Part shown: positions 44,040-55,867 of the stretch, in pieces
Position numbering within the stretch: position 1 is the stretch's first letter
Layout: each line of letters opens with the position of its first letter
Source: a bacterium
Lineage (GTDB): Bacteria; Pseudomonadota; Alphaproteobacteria; Caulobacterales; Hyphomonadaceae
NCBI GenBank assembly: GCA_016125045.1
Contig: WGML01000004.1
Span: forward strand, 230,309 to 294,308
DNA: 64,000 bases
Reading direction: 5' to 3'
Notes under the pieces: model-generated
What the model was told of the DNA's origin: nothing
What the model saw: the letters and a program-made list of their open reading frames with translations, nothing else
Database searches by the model: none
Translations under genes and position numbers: made by a program

Positions 44040-45032
44040 ATGGAATTCTTCGGCGATCTCTCGATCCTGGCTCTGGCCGCCATGGTTCTGGGCGTTGTCG
44101 TCCTCTTCGGAGCGGTGACAGTCGTCCCTCAGGGCTATCAATATACCGTGGAGCGGTTCGGACGCTTCACCCGGCTGCTTCAGCCGGGGCTCGCCTTCAT
44201 CGTGCCATTCTTCGATCGCATTGGTCGAAAGATGAACATGATGGAGAACGTCCTCGACGTGCCCCAACAGGAAGTGATCACGCGCGACAATGCGATGGTG
44301 TCCTGCGACGCCGTGGTGTTCACCCAGATTATCGATCCGGTGCCGGCGGCCTATGAGGTCAACGATCTGTTCCGTGCGATCACCAACCTCGCGCTTACCA
44401 ATATCCGCACCGTGGTTGGATCGATGGATCTCGATCAGGTGTTGTCGAACCGGGATGACATCAACGCCCGACTGCTCGGCGTGATCGATGCGGCGACGCA
44501 GCCCTGGGGCGTGAAGGTGACCCGCATCGAGATAAAGGACCTGACCCCGCCGGCCGACATCACGGAGGCCATGGCGCGCCAGATGAAGGCGGAGCGCCTG
44601 AAGCGCGCCGAAATTCTTCAGGCGGAAGGCGAAAAGCAGTCGGCGATCCTCAAGGCCGAAGGACAGAAGCAAAGCCAGATCCTGCAAGCCGAAGGGCGCC
44701 GCGAGGCTGCTTTCCGTGACGCTGAAGCGCGGGAACGAGAGGCCGAGGCGGAGGCCAAGGCAACGACAATGGTGTCCGAGGCGATCGCAGCCGGCGACAT
44801 TCAGGCGATCAACTACTTCCTCGCCCAGAAATACGTGGTCGCGTTCGAGAAGCTGGCGAGCTCCGACCAGCAGAAGACCGTTATTGTTCCGGCAGATTTT
44901 GGCGGACTTGTGGGCGCCATTGAGGGCGTCCGCGCGCTGACCGACCAGGCGGCGAAACGCGGCGGCGGACAGACGGTCGCCCGCGACGGGGGACCTTCGG
45001 GCGGGGGGCCATTCTCAACCGGGAGATCGTGA
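44040..45032 (+). CDS. SPFH/Band 7 (stomatin/QmcA-like) membrane protein
   Basis: 330 residues. An N-terminal membrane helix (about residues 8-28, [20 protein letters not shown]) is followed by the SPFH domain ([23 protein letters not shown] onwards to about 180) and a helical region with [14 protein letters not shown] and [11 protein letters not shown] repeats (about 190-240) that forms the coiled coil for oligomer assembly. QmcA-like proteins form membrane cages that associate with FtsH-type proteases. Its stop overlaps the NfeD start (TGATG), the usual stomatin-NfeD pair. Confidence 0.95.
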   Translation: MEFFGDLSILALAAMVLGVVVLFGAVTVVPQGYQYTVERFGRFTRLLQPGLAFIVPFFDRIGRKMNMMENVLDVPQQEVITRDNAMVSCDAVVFTQIIDPVPAAYEVNDLFRAITNLALTNIRTVVGSMDLDQVLSNRDDINARLLGVIDAATQPWGVKVTRIEIKDLTPPADITEAMARQMKAERLKRAEILQAEGEKQSAILKAEGQKQSQILQAEGRREAAFRDAEAREREAEAEAKATTMVSEAIAAGDIQAINYFLAQKYVVAFEKLASSDQQKTVIVPADFGGLVGAIEGVRALTDQAAKRGGGQTVARDGGPSGGGPFSTGRS

Positions 45033-45505
45033 TGGCGGAGATCAACCAGTTCCTCGATAGCCTAACGCTGTGGCACTGGATCGGCGTCGCCGTGGTGCTG
45101 CTGACGTTCGAAGTGGTCATCGGAACGTTCGACCTCTTGTGGATATCCATCGGCGCCTTTTGCACGGCGGCGTTTGCGGCCCTCGCCCCTGAAGCGTGGG
45201 CCGGGGGACAGGGCCAACTCGCCTTTTTTGCGCTCATGGCGATCGTGTTCGTGGTTCTGGGCCGAACGGTGTTCTCGGGGATTCGGCGACCCGCCACGAG
45301 CCATCCCAATCTCAACAATCGTCTCAGTTCGATGGTTGGCAAGCAGGCGCGAGCCGTGGTTCGCTTTCAGGGGGGGCGAGGTCGCGTGAGCGTCGGGGAC
45401 ACGATGTGGCTGGCCGAGGCGGAAGAGGGCGCCAACATAGACGAAGGCGCGGACGTCATGATCGTCGGGGGAGACGGCACGATGCTGCGGGTTCGGCCAG
45501 GTTGA
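45032..45505 (+). CDS. NfeD family protein (short form)
   Basis: 157 residues. Two to three membrane helices (about residues 14-36 and 50-80) precede a C-terminal OB-fold domain (VRFQGGRGRVSVGDTMWLAEAEEG, then GADVMIVGGDGTMLRVRP). It is the short NfeD lacking the ClpP-like protease part, the standard partner of QmcA-type SPFH proteins. ATG 45032 is preferred over GTG 45029; GGGAG is just upstream. Confidence 0.92.
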   Translation: MAEINQFLDSLTLWHWIGVAVVLLTFEVVIGTFDLLWISIGAFCTAAFAALAPEAWAGGQGQLAFFALMAIVFVVLGRTVFSGIRRPATSHPNLNNRLSSMVGKQARAVVRFQGGRGRVSVGDTMWLAEAEEGANIDEGADVMIVGGDGTMLRVRPG

Positions 45506-45614
45506 TCGGAGTCACCCGGCCAGTGGGAGGGTGGTCAGCCTGGGCCTCTCCGTCCTCACACCGTCACCAGCGCTAGCGGCGCCGTTCATACCCGGCGACG
45601 GTCTGTATGTGATC

Positions 45615-46070
45615 TCAGGCTTTCCGGCTCGAGCCGGAGTGATCTTCGCAGCCCTTCCTCGCGAGCGCGTCGGCGCGCTCATTGCCGGGATCGCCTGCGT
45701 GCCCCTTCACCCAGCGCCAGTCTACCCGTCGTGACGCGGCGGCCCTGTCCAGTCGAACCCAGAGGTCCTGGTTTTTCACGGGCTTCCGGTCAGCCGTGCG
45801 CCAGCCATTGCGTTTCCAACCCAGAATCCACTTCGTCAGACCGTCCTTCACATAGACGGAGTCTGTGTGCAGGATCACGCGCGCGCCTTCGGGCACGCTC
45901 TCCAGCGCCATGATGGCGGCCAGCAATTCCATTCGGTTGTTCGTGGTCGCGGGCTCCCCGCCAAACAGCTCTCGGTCTTCTCCGTCGCGCCGGACAATTG
46001 CGCCCCACCCGCCTGGGCCGGGATTGCCGGAGCATGCGCCATCGGTCCAGATTTCAATCGGTTGGGTCAT
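45615..46070 (-). CDS. rnhA: ribonuclease HI
   Basis: 151 residues, E. coli-type length. The catalytic residues are recognisable: Asp in [20 protein letters not shown], Glu in [12 protein letters not shown], Asp in [11 protein letters not shown], and the final [14 protein letters not shown] with His and Asp. It degrades RNA in RNA-DNA hybrids. It is followed upstream by thrB and ispH on the same strand (ispH-thrB-rnhA), an order common in alphaproteobacteria. Confidence 0.96.
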   Translation of the reverse strand: MTQPIEIWTDGACSGNPGPGGWGAIVRRDGEDRELFGGEPATTNNRMELLAAIMALESVPEGARVILHTDSVYVKDGLTKWILGWKRNGWRTADRKPVKNQDLWVRLDRAAASRRVDWRWVKGHAGDPGNERADALARKGCEDHSGSSRKA

Positions 46071-46124
46071 GGGTTGTAGGGGGTCTGCGGGTTCGGCGGT
46101 CGCGTCAAGCTGAGGGCGGAGGCT

Positions 46125-47084
46125 TCAGCCGCCATAATCCTCGATGCCTCTTGCTTGTCGATGGAAGCCGAGACGTTCGGCGTAGTCGAGCGGGTTTTTC
46201 GGCCGAACGAGAGCGTCCGAGGGCGTTGACGTCCAGTCGACAAGCCGGGTCAGAAAGAACCGCATGGCGGCTCCCCGCGCAAGCGTGGGCAGCGCGGCGC
46301 GTTCTGATTGCGTGAGCGTCCTCACCGAGTCATAGCCCGCGAGCAGCGCCTTGCCCTTGGAATGGTTGTACTCCCCTCGTGGCTCGAACGCCCAGGAATT
46401 CAGGCAAACCGCGACGTCGTAGGCGAGCGCGTCAGTACAGGCGAAATAGAAGTCGATCACGCCGGATAGCCGCTCTTCTAGAAAGAACGCATTGTCCGGG
46501 AACAGGTCCGCATGGATCGCTCCTGCCGGAAGTCCCTTTGGCCAGGTCGATGCGAGGTCAGCGAGATCCCCGGCGACGAGCGCCCCGAGGCCGGTCGACA
46601 GGTCTTCAGCTTGCGTCTCGCGTCCGGCGAACAATGCGATCCAGCTTTCAAGCGACAGATCGTTGGAGCGTTGCATCTCGAAGTCCGCAAGGGCGAGGTG
46701 AAAGCGAGCCAGTCCGGCGCCTAGTGCGCGACATTGAGCGGGAGTAGGCCTGCGCGGCGACACTCCCTCAAGAAAAGTGATGATGACGGCGGGCTTGCCC
46801 TTCACCTCCCGCAGCGCTTCGCCGTCCCGGCCAGCCACGGGCAGGGGTGCGGGGAATCCCTTTCGGGCGAGATGGTTCATCAGGCCGAGAAAGAACGGCA
46901 AGTCGGAGCGGCGAACCCGTTTCTCGAAGACGGTGAGGATGAATCGACCACGAGTGGTGTCGAGGATGAAGTTCGAGTTTTCAACGCCTTCAGCGATCCC
47001 CTTGAAGGCGCGCACACCGCCTAGGTCGTAGTGGTTGAGGAAGCGGTGCAGTTCCTCTTCGTCGATGTCGGTGTAGACAGCCAT
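46125..47084 (-). CDS. thrB: homoserine kinase, type II (APH-like ThrB)
   Basis: 319 residues from ATG 47084 (MAVYTDIDEEELHRFLNHYD). It has an aminoglycoside-phosphotransferase fold, not GHMP: FKGIAEGVENSNFIL near the start, the catalytic loop GAIHADLFPDNAFF (H-x-D-x4-N) near residue 190, and GVIDFYFACTD as metal-binding DFG-like segment. It phosphorylates homoserine for threonine synthesis, complementing hom at 13 kb. It lies 14 bases after ispH. Confidence 0.94.
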   Translation of the reverse strand: MAVYTDIDEEELHRFLNHYDLGGVRAFKGIAEGVENSNFILDTTRGRFILTVFEKRVRRSDLPFFLGLMNHLARKGFPAPLPVAGRDGEALREVKGKPAVIITFLEGVSPRRPTPAQCRALGAGLARFHLALADFEMQRSNDLSLESWIALFAGRETQAEDLSTGLGALVAGDLADLASTWPKGLPAGAIHADLFPDNAFFLEERLSGVIDFYFACTDALAYDVAVCLNSWAFEPRGEYNHSKGKALLAGYDSVRTLTQSERAALPTLARGAAMRFFLTRLVDWTSTPSDALVRPKNPLDYAERLGFHRQARGIEDYGG

Positions 47085-47097
47085 CCGCGGCGCGACT

Positions 47098-48066
47098 TCA
47101 GGCGTCTTCAAGGATGCGCGGAACGCGGAAGACGACGTCTTCCTGCGCCGTCAGGACAACCTCGAGCGTGACCTCGAACCTGGCCCGGCAAGCGGCGATG
47201 ACCCCCTGGACGAGCGTTTCGGGAGCTGAAGCGCCAGCGGTCAGGCCGAGCGTCTTCACCCCGTCAAACCATGTCCAGTCAATGTCGCCGGCGCTGGAGA
47301 TGAGATGGGCGGACGCCGGAGGTTCCCGGGTGCGTTCGGCGACTTCAACAAGGCGCACCGAATTTGAGGAGTTCGCCGCCCCGATCACCAGAACGAGGTC
47401 CGCGCGCGCAGCGATGGCCTTCACAGCTTCCTGGCGATTGGTGGTTGCATAGCAGATGTCGTCCTTTGCGGGTTCGACGATCGCGGGAAAACGTCGCTTC
47501 AGCACCGCCACGATCTCCGCCGTGTCGTCGACGGACAGCGTCGTCTGCGTGACGAACGCCAGACGGCTGACATCTGCGGGAGCGAAGGCTTCGGCGTCCT
47601 CGCAGGTTTCGATCAGCGTCATGGTTCCGGGGTCGGTTTGCCCCATTGTCCCCACGACTTCGGGATGTCCGGCGTGACCGATCAGGAGCGTGTGAAGTCC
47701 CTTGCGCGCGAGGCGCTGCGCTTCTGCGTGCACCTTTGATACGAGCGGGCAGGTTGCATCAACATAGGTCATGTCACGGCGTTCCGCCTCGCTGGGAACG
47801 GATTTGGGCACGCCGTGCGCGGAGAACACAACCGGACGGTCGTCGGGACAATCGGCGAGTTCCTCGACGAAGACCGCGCCCATCGCTTCCAGCCTCCTCA
47901 CGACATGGGCGTTGTGGACAATCTCGTGCCGGACATAGACCGGCGCGCCCCACTTCGTGAGGGCGAGTTCGACGATCTGGATGGCCCGGTCGACGCCTGC
48001 ACAAAAGCCGCGGGGCGCGGCGAGCAGGATCGTCAGGGCGGGGCGGGGAGTCATCTTCAGGTCCAT
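47098..48066 (-). CDS. ispH: 4-hydroxy-3-methylbut-2-enyl diphosphate reductase
   Basis: 322 residues. The three cysteines for the 4Fe-4S cluster are in [27 protein letters not shown] and [23 protein letters not shown] and [10 protein letters not shown] carry the substrate histidines, and SSNSVRL the diphosphate-binding serines. It makes IPP and DMAPP, the last step of the MEP isoprenoid pathway. The start is ATG 48066; ATG 48054 is the alternative. Confidence 0.96.
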   Translation of the reverse strand: MDLKMTPRPALTILLAAPRGFCAGVDRAIQIVELALTKWGAPVYVRHEIVHNAHVVRRLEAMGAVFVEELADCPDDRPVVFSAHGVPKSVPSEAERRDMTYVDATCPLVSKVHAEAQRLARKGLHTLLIGHAGHPEVVGTMGQTDPGTMTLIETCEDAEAFAPADVSRLAFVTQTTLSVDDTAEIVAVLKRRFPAIVEPAKDDICYATTNRQEAVKAIAARADLVLVIGAANSSNSVRLVEVAERTREPPASAHLISSAGDIDWTWFDGVKTLGLTAGASAPETLVQGVIAACRARFEVTLEVVLTAQEDVVFRVPRILEDA

Positions 48067-48215
48067 GTTCCGCTCGCCGGGCCGCCAGTGACGTCGCCGG
48101 ACTACAGCTTCGCAGATTGCACTGCTTCGATGATAGGGGCTATCACGCTGCTTCGGTAGCCGTGCGACGTCTGCTTCCTGCAGCGGAAGCACCAAGCACG
48201 GCGTTGTGGTCAAGG

Positions 48216-48785
48216 ATGGCTCGATTGGCGTTCTCTTTTCCCAACGTTCGCGCCGTCGTCGGGCTAGCGTTGCTCGGCCTTAGCGCATGTTCGTCCTTTG
48301 AGTCGCGACCGAATGTCGGGCCGTGTCCGGTCGCGGGAGCGTTGTATGAAGCGTCCCGTCTGGTCGAGGTTCAGCAGCCGAACACGCACGAGAATGTCGG
48401 GTTCACGGGCGAAATCAACGGAGTCCGTGGATTTTGCCGCTATGTTGACGATGATCCCATCACCATGGAAGTCGATGTCGACTTCGCCTTTGGTCGAGGT
48501 CCGAAGGCTCAGGGCGACGCGAAGACCTACGGCTATTGGGTCGCCGTGACGCGCCGGGATCAGGCCGTGATCGCAAAGCAGTATTTCACCATGGACGTGA
48601 AGTTCCCGCGCGGCGCGGAAATCGTCCGCAAGACCGAACGAATTGACGGGATCGTCATTCCCCGCGCCAGTGAAACCGTTTCCGGGCGGAATTTCGAAGT
48701 GATCGTCGGGTTCGACCTGTCGGATGAGCAGCTGACGTTCAACCGGTCGGGCGTTCGTTTCAGGCTCCAGCAGTCCGAACCATGA
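48216..48785 (+). CDS. lipoprotein of unknown function
   Basis: 189 residues. The signal peptide [21 protein letters not shown] ends in a lipobox LSAC (lipidated Cys25). The mature part reads [18 protein letters not shown], then [38 protein letters not shown] and later [18 protein letters not shown], suggesting a beta-rich domain. Comparable alphaproteobacterial lipoproteins are uncharacterised. The last four bases overlap the argS ATG, so it is probably cotranscribed with argS. Confidence 0.85.
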   Translation: MARLAFSFPNVRAVVGLALLGLSACSSFESRPNVGPCPVAGALYEASRLVEVQQPNTHENVGFTGEINGVRGFCRYVDDDPITMEVDVDFAFGRGPKAQGDAKTYGYWVAVTRRDQAVIAKQYFTMDVKFPRGAEIVRKTERIDGIVIPRASETVSGRNFEVIVGFDLSDEQLTFNRSGVRFRLQQSEP

Positions 48786-50575
48786 CGACGTCGGAAGGTG
48801 GGAGCGAACGGGCGGAGACGCTCGTTCGAGCGCTTGGCGTCTTGGGCGGGCAGGCGTTTGCGAGCCTGGGGCTGGATCCGTCACTCGGGGAATTCCGGCG
48901 TTCGGACCGTCCGGACCTTGCGGATTTTCAATGCAACGGGGCCATGACCGCGGCGCGCGCAGCCAAGCGCAGCCCGCGCGACATCGCCGGCGAGGTGGTC
49001 GAGATTCTGCGCCGCGACCCGATGGTGGCGGACGCGGAGATCGCCGGTCCAGGCTTCATCAACGTACGCGTGTCCAGTGCGGCTCTGTCGCATCGTGCAC
49101 GGCGGATTTTCGAGGACCCTCGCGCAGGTGCTGAAAGCGTCTCCCGGTCCCGGCGCGTTGTCATCGATTTCGGCGGCCCCAATGTCGCCAAACCCCTCCA
49201 TGTGGGTCATCTGCGCTCAACCATCATCGGGGACAGTTTGCAGCGTTTGTTCAGGTTCATGGGCGACGATGTCACGAGCGATGTGCACCTCGGTGACTGG
49301 GGGTTGCAGATGGGATTGCTCATCACCGAAGTCGAAGACGAGCGGCCTGACCTTCCCTATTTCGACGCGGCGTTCTCCGGCCCATTTCCGTCAGACAGCC
49401 CGGTGTCGATGGATGATCTGGAACGGCTCTACCCTCAAGCGTCGGCACGATCCAAAGCGGACGGAAGCCGGCGCGACCGGGCGAGGCGCGCCACTGCGGA
49501 GCTGCAGGCGGGGCGAGCGGGCTATCGCGCCCTATGGCGGCATTTCGTTGAGACGACCCAGACCGGGCTCGAACGGGAGTTTCGGGCGCTCGGCGTGTCG
49601 TTTGATCTGTGGAAGGGCGAAAGCGACGCTGATCCGTTGATTCCGGAAATCGTCGCCGACCTCAAGGCGCGCGGGCTGGCGGAACTCGATGACGGAGCGT
49701 GGATCATTCCGGTGGCCCGCGACACCGACAAGAAAGCAGTGCCGCCGTTCATGCTGGTCAATTCGGAGGGCGCCTCCGGATATCACGCAACCGATCTCGG
49801 CACCGTGCTCGATCGCAAGCGCACACTCGACCCGGAGCTGTCGCTCTATGTCGTGGATCAACGCCAGGCGCTGCATTTTGAACAGGTGTTCCGGGCGAGC
49901 GCGGCCGCGGGATATGCAGCCGAGTCGGCGCTGGAGCATATCGGCTTCGGCACCATGAACGGACCTGACGGCAAGCCCTTCAAGACCCGCGAGGGGGGCG
50001 TCTTGAAACTGCATGACCTGATTGAACAGGCCAAGGCGGCCGCCCGCGCCCGTTTGATCGAGGCCGGATTGGCGGAAGGGGTCTCGAGCGAGGAGCGAGA
50101 AGCGATCGCAACGAGGGTCGCGATCGCGGCGATCAAGTTCGCGGATCTCTCTAACGTGCGGACGACGAACTACATTTTTGATCTGGATCGGTTTACTTCG
50201 TTCGAAGGCAGAACGGGTCCCTACTTGCTCTATCAGTGTGTAAGGATGAAGTCGCTCGCTCGCCGTGCCTCCGAGGAGGGTGCCGCACCGGGGTCGATCA
50301 TTGTAGAGTTGCCGGCCGAGCGTGACCTTGTGCTCGCGCTCGACAGCTTCGCCGACGCGTTGAGCGCAGCCTATGAACGCCGGATGCCGCATATCCTTTG
50401 CGAACACGCCTATGCTTTGGCGCAGGCATTTTCTGGTTTCTATGCGGCGGCGCCCGTGCTTGCAGAGACCGACGAGGCCCGCCGCCGGTCGCGACTCGCG
50501 CTCACGCTCGCGACGCTCCGCCAGCTGGAATTGGTGCTCGGGCTCATTGGCGTCGAAGCCCCGGAACGGATGTAG
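48782..50575 (+). CDS. argS: arginyl-tRNA synthetase
   Basis: 597 residues. The N-terminal Arg-S additional domain is about residues 1-100; the class I HIGH motif appears as HVGHLRST (residues 140-147). ASGYHATDLGTVLDRK and HFEQVFRASAAAGY belong to the catalytic domain, and FGTMNGPDGKPFKTREGG takes the place of a canonical KMSKS loop, as usual for many ArgRS. The C-terminal DALR anticodon-binding domain ends the protein (LRQLELVLGLIGVEAPERM). No SPOR-domain gene follows, unlike in many alphaproteobacteria. Confidence 0.97.
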   Translation: MTTSEGGSERAETLVRALGVLGGQAFASLGLDPSLGEFRRSDRPDLADFQCNGAMTAARAAKRSPRDIAGEVVEILRRDPMVADAEIAGPGFINVRVSSAALSHRARRIFEDPRAGAESVSRSRRVVIDFGGPNVAKPLHVGHLRSTIIGDSLQRLFRFMGDDVTSDVHLGDWGLQMGLLITEVEDERPDLPYFDAAFSGPFPSDSPVSMDDLERLYPQASARSKADGSRRDRARRATAELQAGRAGYRALWRHFVETTQTGLEREFRALGVSFDLWKGESDADPLIPEIVADLKARGLAELDDGAWIIPVARDTDKKAVPPFMLVNSEGASGYHATDLGTVLDRKRTLDPELSLYVVDQRQALHFEQVFRASAAAGYAAESALEHIGFGTMNGPDGKPFKTREGGVLKLHDLIEQAKAAARARLIEAGLAEGVSSEEREAIATRVAIAAIKFADLSNVRTTNYIFDLDRFTSFEGRTGPYLLYQCVRMKSLARRASEEGAAPGSIIVELPAERDLVLALDSFADALSAAYERRMPHILCEHAYALAQAFSGFYAAAPVLAETDEARRRSRLALTLATLRQLELVLGLIGVEAPERM

Positions 50576-50604
50576 GCTGAGCGGTTGACCGGATCTGGGA
50601 TCGC

Positions 50605-51180
50605 TCAGACCGCCGCTTCGTAGGCCCGCTGAAGCACCGCGACGATCTCGTCGTCGACCTCGTCCGCTGAGCCAAGAGACGCGATGTACTGGCACATTCC
50701 GCCCGGCTTCTGGGAGACGAAGCGATCGCCGTCCAATGCGTCCTTGAGGTTGACCCCGAGTTCGAAACGGTCGTTGGTCTTGGGGCCGAGCATCGCGAAC
50801 TGCTTCTTGCGGCGCAGCGACACATATCCCTTCTTCGGGACGATCTCGACGTCTTCCAGACTTTCAAGCGCAATCATAATGGCATCATGGATCGGTCGAT
50901 GGTGAGCCTTCTTGCCGGTGTAGATGGCGTCGAGAACGTCGTCGGTCGACGCACCTGCCGCGCGGGCGGCGCTTTCGCCATCTGACTGCAGCGCGACGTG
51001 GACCAGGGTATTTGCGTCACCATAGCCGAGCCCGTAGGCCGCCATCGCGTGGGTCCGAAGCGCCCCATGTTTCACCAGTCCCGACGCTTTCAGCTCCGCC
51101 GCAAGAGTAGGCAGCGACTTCCCGGTTTTCTTTTCAATGTTCGCGAGTTGAGTTCTGCCTGCCTGGCCGATGTCCGCCAT
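50605..51180 (-). CDS. DUF4287 + DUF5655 domain protein
   Basis: 191 residues. The N-terminal DUF4287 part (about residues 10-65) has IEKKTGKSLPTLAAELKASGLVKHG and GLGYGDANTLVHVAL. The C-terminal DUF5655-like part (about 80-185) has YTGKKAHHRPIHDAIMIALESL and PKKGYVSLRRKKQFAMLGP. Both domains are of unknown function and frequently occur fused. It converges with argS, 29 bases apart, and lies just downstream of the M28 peptidase on the same strand. Confidence 0.85.
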   Translation of the reverse strand: MADIGQAGRTQLANIEKKTGKSLPTLAAELKASGLVKHGALRTHAMAAYGLGYGDANTLVHVALQSDGESAARAAGASTDDVLDAIYTGKKAHHRPIHDAIMIALESLEDVEIVPKKGYVSLRRKKQFAMLGPKTNDRFELGVNLKDALDGDRFVSQKPGGMCQYIASLGSADEVDDEIVAVLQRAYEAAV

Positions 51181-51203
51181 GATTTCCTCCTCGCCACGAG
51201 CGA

Positions 51204-52925
<1,722 letters not shown>

Positions 52926-53089
52926 GCATCACCTGTTTCTGACTTCGAAGTGACGGACATTAACGTCTGTCGGCCGCCGGACAAGTCCGGGGATGCTGCG
53001 CGCCCCATTGGCTTTGATGTTGCACACGCGCCATAACCCGCCCGATCTCAACTCGCGCGGTCCGAGACACGCCTCTGCAGGAGCAAGAA

Positions 53090-53632
53090 ATGGATCTCTC
53101 GAAGATCGGAATCGGCAGCGCCCCCCCGCACGACGTGAATGTCGTGATCGAGGTGCCTCTCGGCGGCGAGCCCATCAAATACGAGATCGACAAGGCGTCC
53201 GGCGCGATGTTCGTGGATCGCTTTCTCTACACATCGATGCGCTACCCCTGCAATTACGGCTTCATACCCCACACTCTCAGTCTCGACGGAGATCCGATTG
53301 ACGTGATGTGTGTCGGGAACCGCGCGTTGGTTCCTGGGTGCGTGTTGAGGGTGAGGCCGGTCGGGGTTCTGATGATGACCGACGACAAGGGCCAGGATGA
53401 AAAGATCCTCGCGGTGCCTCATTCAAAGCTGACTCGCTACTATGAAAAGGTCCACACCTACGGCGACCTCCCCGATATTCTCGTCGAGCGGATCGTGCAC
53501 TTTTTCCAGCACTACAAGGACCTGGAACCTGGAAAGTGGGTGAAGATCGATGGGCTCTACGGACCTGAGCGCGCGCGCGAACTGATCGAGGAATCAATCG
53601 AGCGGGCGGCGGCCAAGGGAGCCGCAGCCTGA
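53090..53632 (+). CDS. ppa: inorganic pyrophosphatase, family I
   Basis: 180 residues. Metal-site motif [12 protein letters not shown] (residues 65-76, signature D-x-D-P-x-D), [15 protein letters not shown] as substrate lysine/arginine region, and [14 protein letters not shown] are fully conserved. It hydrolyses pyrophosphate in the cytosol. Monocistronic, with a purine-rich ribosome site (AGGAGCAAG) before the ATG. Confidence 0.97.
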   Translation: MDLSKIGIGSAPPHDVNVVIEVPLGGEPIKYEIDKASGAMFVDRFLYTSMRYPCNYGFIPHTLSLDGDPIDVMCVGNRALVPGCVLRVRPVGVLMMTDDKGQDEKILAVPHSKLTRYYEKVHTYGDLPDILVERIVHFFQHYKDLEPGKWVKIDGLYGPERARELIEESIERAAAKGAAA

Positions 53633-53714
53633 GTGAGACGACCGTCGATCGTCGCGTCAATCTTCCCCGGTTCCCTCCCGCCGCAACTCGCCGGCAGGAC
53701 GACGACCATGGAGG

Positions 53715-54641
53715 TCAGGCCGGAGGCGTGTCCTCGGGTTCAGGCTGTGGGTCGCCGGGGAGGGGGATCCAGGAGACTTCGCCGGCGGGCTGGCTGAAAT
53801 AGCTGTCGACGAACCCGGCATCGATCGATGCGCGCCAGTCGGCCTGCGCCCGTTCGATCCGCGATTTGGAAGACGAGACGAAATTCCAGTCCATCACTCG
53901 CGGTGCATCAAGCGCCGCGCCTCCGCAAATCATGGCGATGGACCCTTCAGCCAGGTGGAGTTCGCCTCGAGCGCCGTCCTTCAACACCGCCATCTGCGCC
54001 TCGCCGACCGGTTCGCCGGCGATGCCGAGGTCGCCGCGCACGGCGTAGACCGCCAGTTCCTGCGCCTTCGGAAGTTCGACGCGCGACGCGGACTGCGCTT
54101 CAATCGCCATGAGCAGGATCGGAGCAGGAAACGCCACTGGCGACGTGCGGTCGAAGGCTTCACCGGCGATCAGCGTCACCTTCAAGCCAGAAATATCAAT
54201 CTTGGGCAGCTCGCTTGCCGGGTGGTGCGCGAAGGATGGGGCGCATTCTTCAAACGCTCTTGGCAGCGCGACCCAGGTCTGCACGGCATGAATTCTGTGC
54301 CCCCGAGCGCGTTCCGCCGGAGGAGACCGTTCCGTGTGAACAATGCCGCGGCCGGCCGTCATCCAGTTGACCGCCCCGGGCCGTATGGTCTTGTGAGTTC
54401 CGAGGCTGTCGCGATGATCGAGCGCCCCATCGAAGAGCCAGGTCACCGTCGCAAGTCCGATGTGGGGGTGCGAGCGGACGTCGATCCCTCGACCGGGGGC
54501 AAATTCGGCAGGCCCGAGATGGTCGAAGAACACGAAGGGGCCGACATTGCGCCGCTTGTGGAAGGGGAGCACCCGACGCACGTTGAAGCCGCCAAGGTCA
54601 TGCGGCCGCGGGGTGATGATGAGGTCCACCAGATCGGCCAT
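53715..54641 (-). CDS. pirin family protein
   Basis: 308 residues, bicupin. The metal-binding N-terminal cupin is intact: FDHLGPAEFAPGRGIDVRSHPHIGLATVTWLFDGALDHRDSLG with the two His of HPH and the third in DHRDS, and the Glu in HTERSP. Pirins are Fe(II) proteins; some have quercetin dioxygenase activity and others modulate transcription. The C-terminal extension (about residue 285 on) is Pro/Glu-rich. The ATG at 54641 is only 39 bases from the divergent hydrolase ATG at 54681, so the promoters must overlap coding DNA. Confidence 0.92.
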   Translation of the reverse strand: MADLVDLIITPRPHDLGGFNVRRVLPFHKRRNVGPFVFFDHLGPAEFAPGRGIDVRSHPHIGLATVTWLFDGALDHRDSLGTHKTIRPGAVNWMTAGRGIVHTERSPPAERARGHRIHAVQTWVALPRAFEECAPSFAHHPASELPKIDISGLKVTLIAGEAFDRTSPVAFPAPILLMAIEAQSASRVELPKAQELAVYAVRGDLGIAGEPVGEAQMAVLKDGARGELHLAEGSIAMICGGAALDAPRVMDWNFVSSSKSRIERAQADWRASIDAGFVDSYFSQPAGEVSWIPLPGDPQPEPEDTPPA

Positions 54642-54680
54642 GTTCCCGCCTGTCCGCAATTCGCCTGATGGGAGAAAGAT

Positions 54681-55772
54681 ATGGCGCGGTCGGTCCCCAT
54701 GCAAACGTTCGCTTTCCGGTTGGCGCCTTTGACGGCGCTACGAGATTTGGTCCGTCGGTTGCCGTTGCTTGCCGCGATGTTGCTGGTGACCGCATGCGCG
54801 CCTTTAACGCAGGGCGCGATACAGAAGGCGACCACCCTCGAAACGCCGATCCTGGGCGATGACTGGGTCCGGTCCTTTGACGGCTCTCGGCTCGGACTGT
54901 CCCATTGGGCGGCGGCGACGGACGCCGACGCGCGCGAAAGAATCGCGGAAGGCCTCGTCATCGTGGCGGTCCACGGCATGAATGACTACGCCGGCGCCTT
55001 CCGGGCCGCGGCGCAATTCTGGTCGCATGAAGGGGCTGAGGTGTACGCCTACGACCAGCGTGGTTTCGGGCGATCTCCAAATTCCGGGATATGGGCCGAC
55101 CCGGAGGTGCTGCGGGAAGATCTTCGCACCGTCACGCGCCTTGCCCGCGCCGCGCATCCGGGGTCGCGCGTCTTGGTGGTCGGGGAGTCGATGGGCGCGG
55201 CCGTCGCGATTACTGCTTTCGCGTCAGCCGATCCGCCGGATGCCGACGCATTGGTGCTTTCCGCGCCGGGGCTTCGGGGTTGGGGGGCGTTGCCTTTCGC
55301 CTACAAGGTCAGTCTCTGGATGAGTGCGCACGTCCGGCCGGGTTGGGTCGTCGTTCCGCCCAAGGGGGTCCGGATCACACCGACCGACAACCGGGAAAAG
55401 CTCGTTGAAATGTGGAACGACCCCCATGTGCTCAAGACCACTCGGATTGACGCGGTTTACGGCGTTGTTGACCTTATGGAGGAAGCAAACGATGCACTGC
55501 CCCGCCTTGATCCCGAGACGCCTACGCTCCTCCTGTATGGCGGGCGGGACGAAGTGATCCCCCGCAACGGGGTGGAGCGCGGAACCCGCGCGCTTCCGGC
55601 GAATGTGCGCACCGCATTTTACGAGGAGGGCTACCACCTTCTCTTGAACGATCTCTCCGCAGAGCGCGTCTGGCGGGATATCGCGGGGTTCGGCCAGAGC
55701 CCGGTAGGGTCCCTGCCGTCAGCGCCGCCAGAACTTCCGTGGTTGGGGGAACGCAGGAGCGACGCCGACTAG
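54681..55772 (+). CDS. alpha/beta hydrolase lipoprotein, monoacylglycerol lipase-like
   Basis: 363 residues. A long signal with lipobox LVTAC (Cys39) predicts a lipid-anchored envelope protein. The hydrolase domain (serine aminopeptidase S33 / monoacylglycerol lipase group) has VAVHGMNDYAGAF (oxyanion), YDQRGFGRS, the nucleophile elbow VGESMGAA (Ser170), LLYGGRDEVIP (Asp) and EEGYHLLLND (His). It probably hydrolyses acylglycerols or similar esters. GGGAGAAAG precedes the ATG. An earlier basic stretch (residues 1-25) makes the signal unusually long. Confidence 0.9.
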   Translation: MARSVPMQTFAFRLAPLTALRDLVRRLPLLAAMLLVTACAPLTQGAIQKATTLETPILGDDWVRSFDGSRLGLSHWAAATDADARERIAEGLVIVAVHGMNDYAGAFRAAAQFWSHEGAEVYAYDQRGFGRSPNSGIWADPEVLREDLRTVTRLARAAHPGSRVLVVGESMGAAVAITAFASADPPDADALVLSAPGLRGWGALPFAYKVSLWMSAHVRPGWVVVPPKGVRITPTDNREKLVEMWNDPHVLKTTRIDAVYGVVDLMEEANDALPRLDPETPTLLLYGGRDEVIPRNGVERGTRALPANVRTAFYEEGYHLLLNDLSAERVWRDIAGFGQSPVGSLPSAPPELPWLGERRSDAD

Positions 55773-55867
55773 GTGAAACTGTTCCGATCTGGGCGACTGC
55801 TTCTTAACCAAACTGTGCCAGTCTTCGAGCTTCAGGCGTCCCTGATGCGCGTTGCTCGAACGAACCT

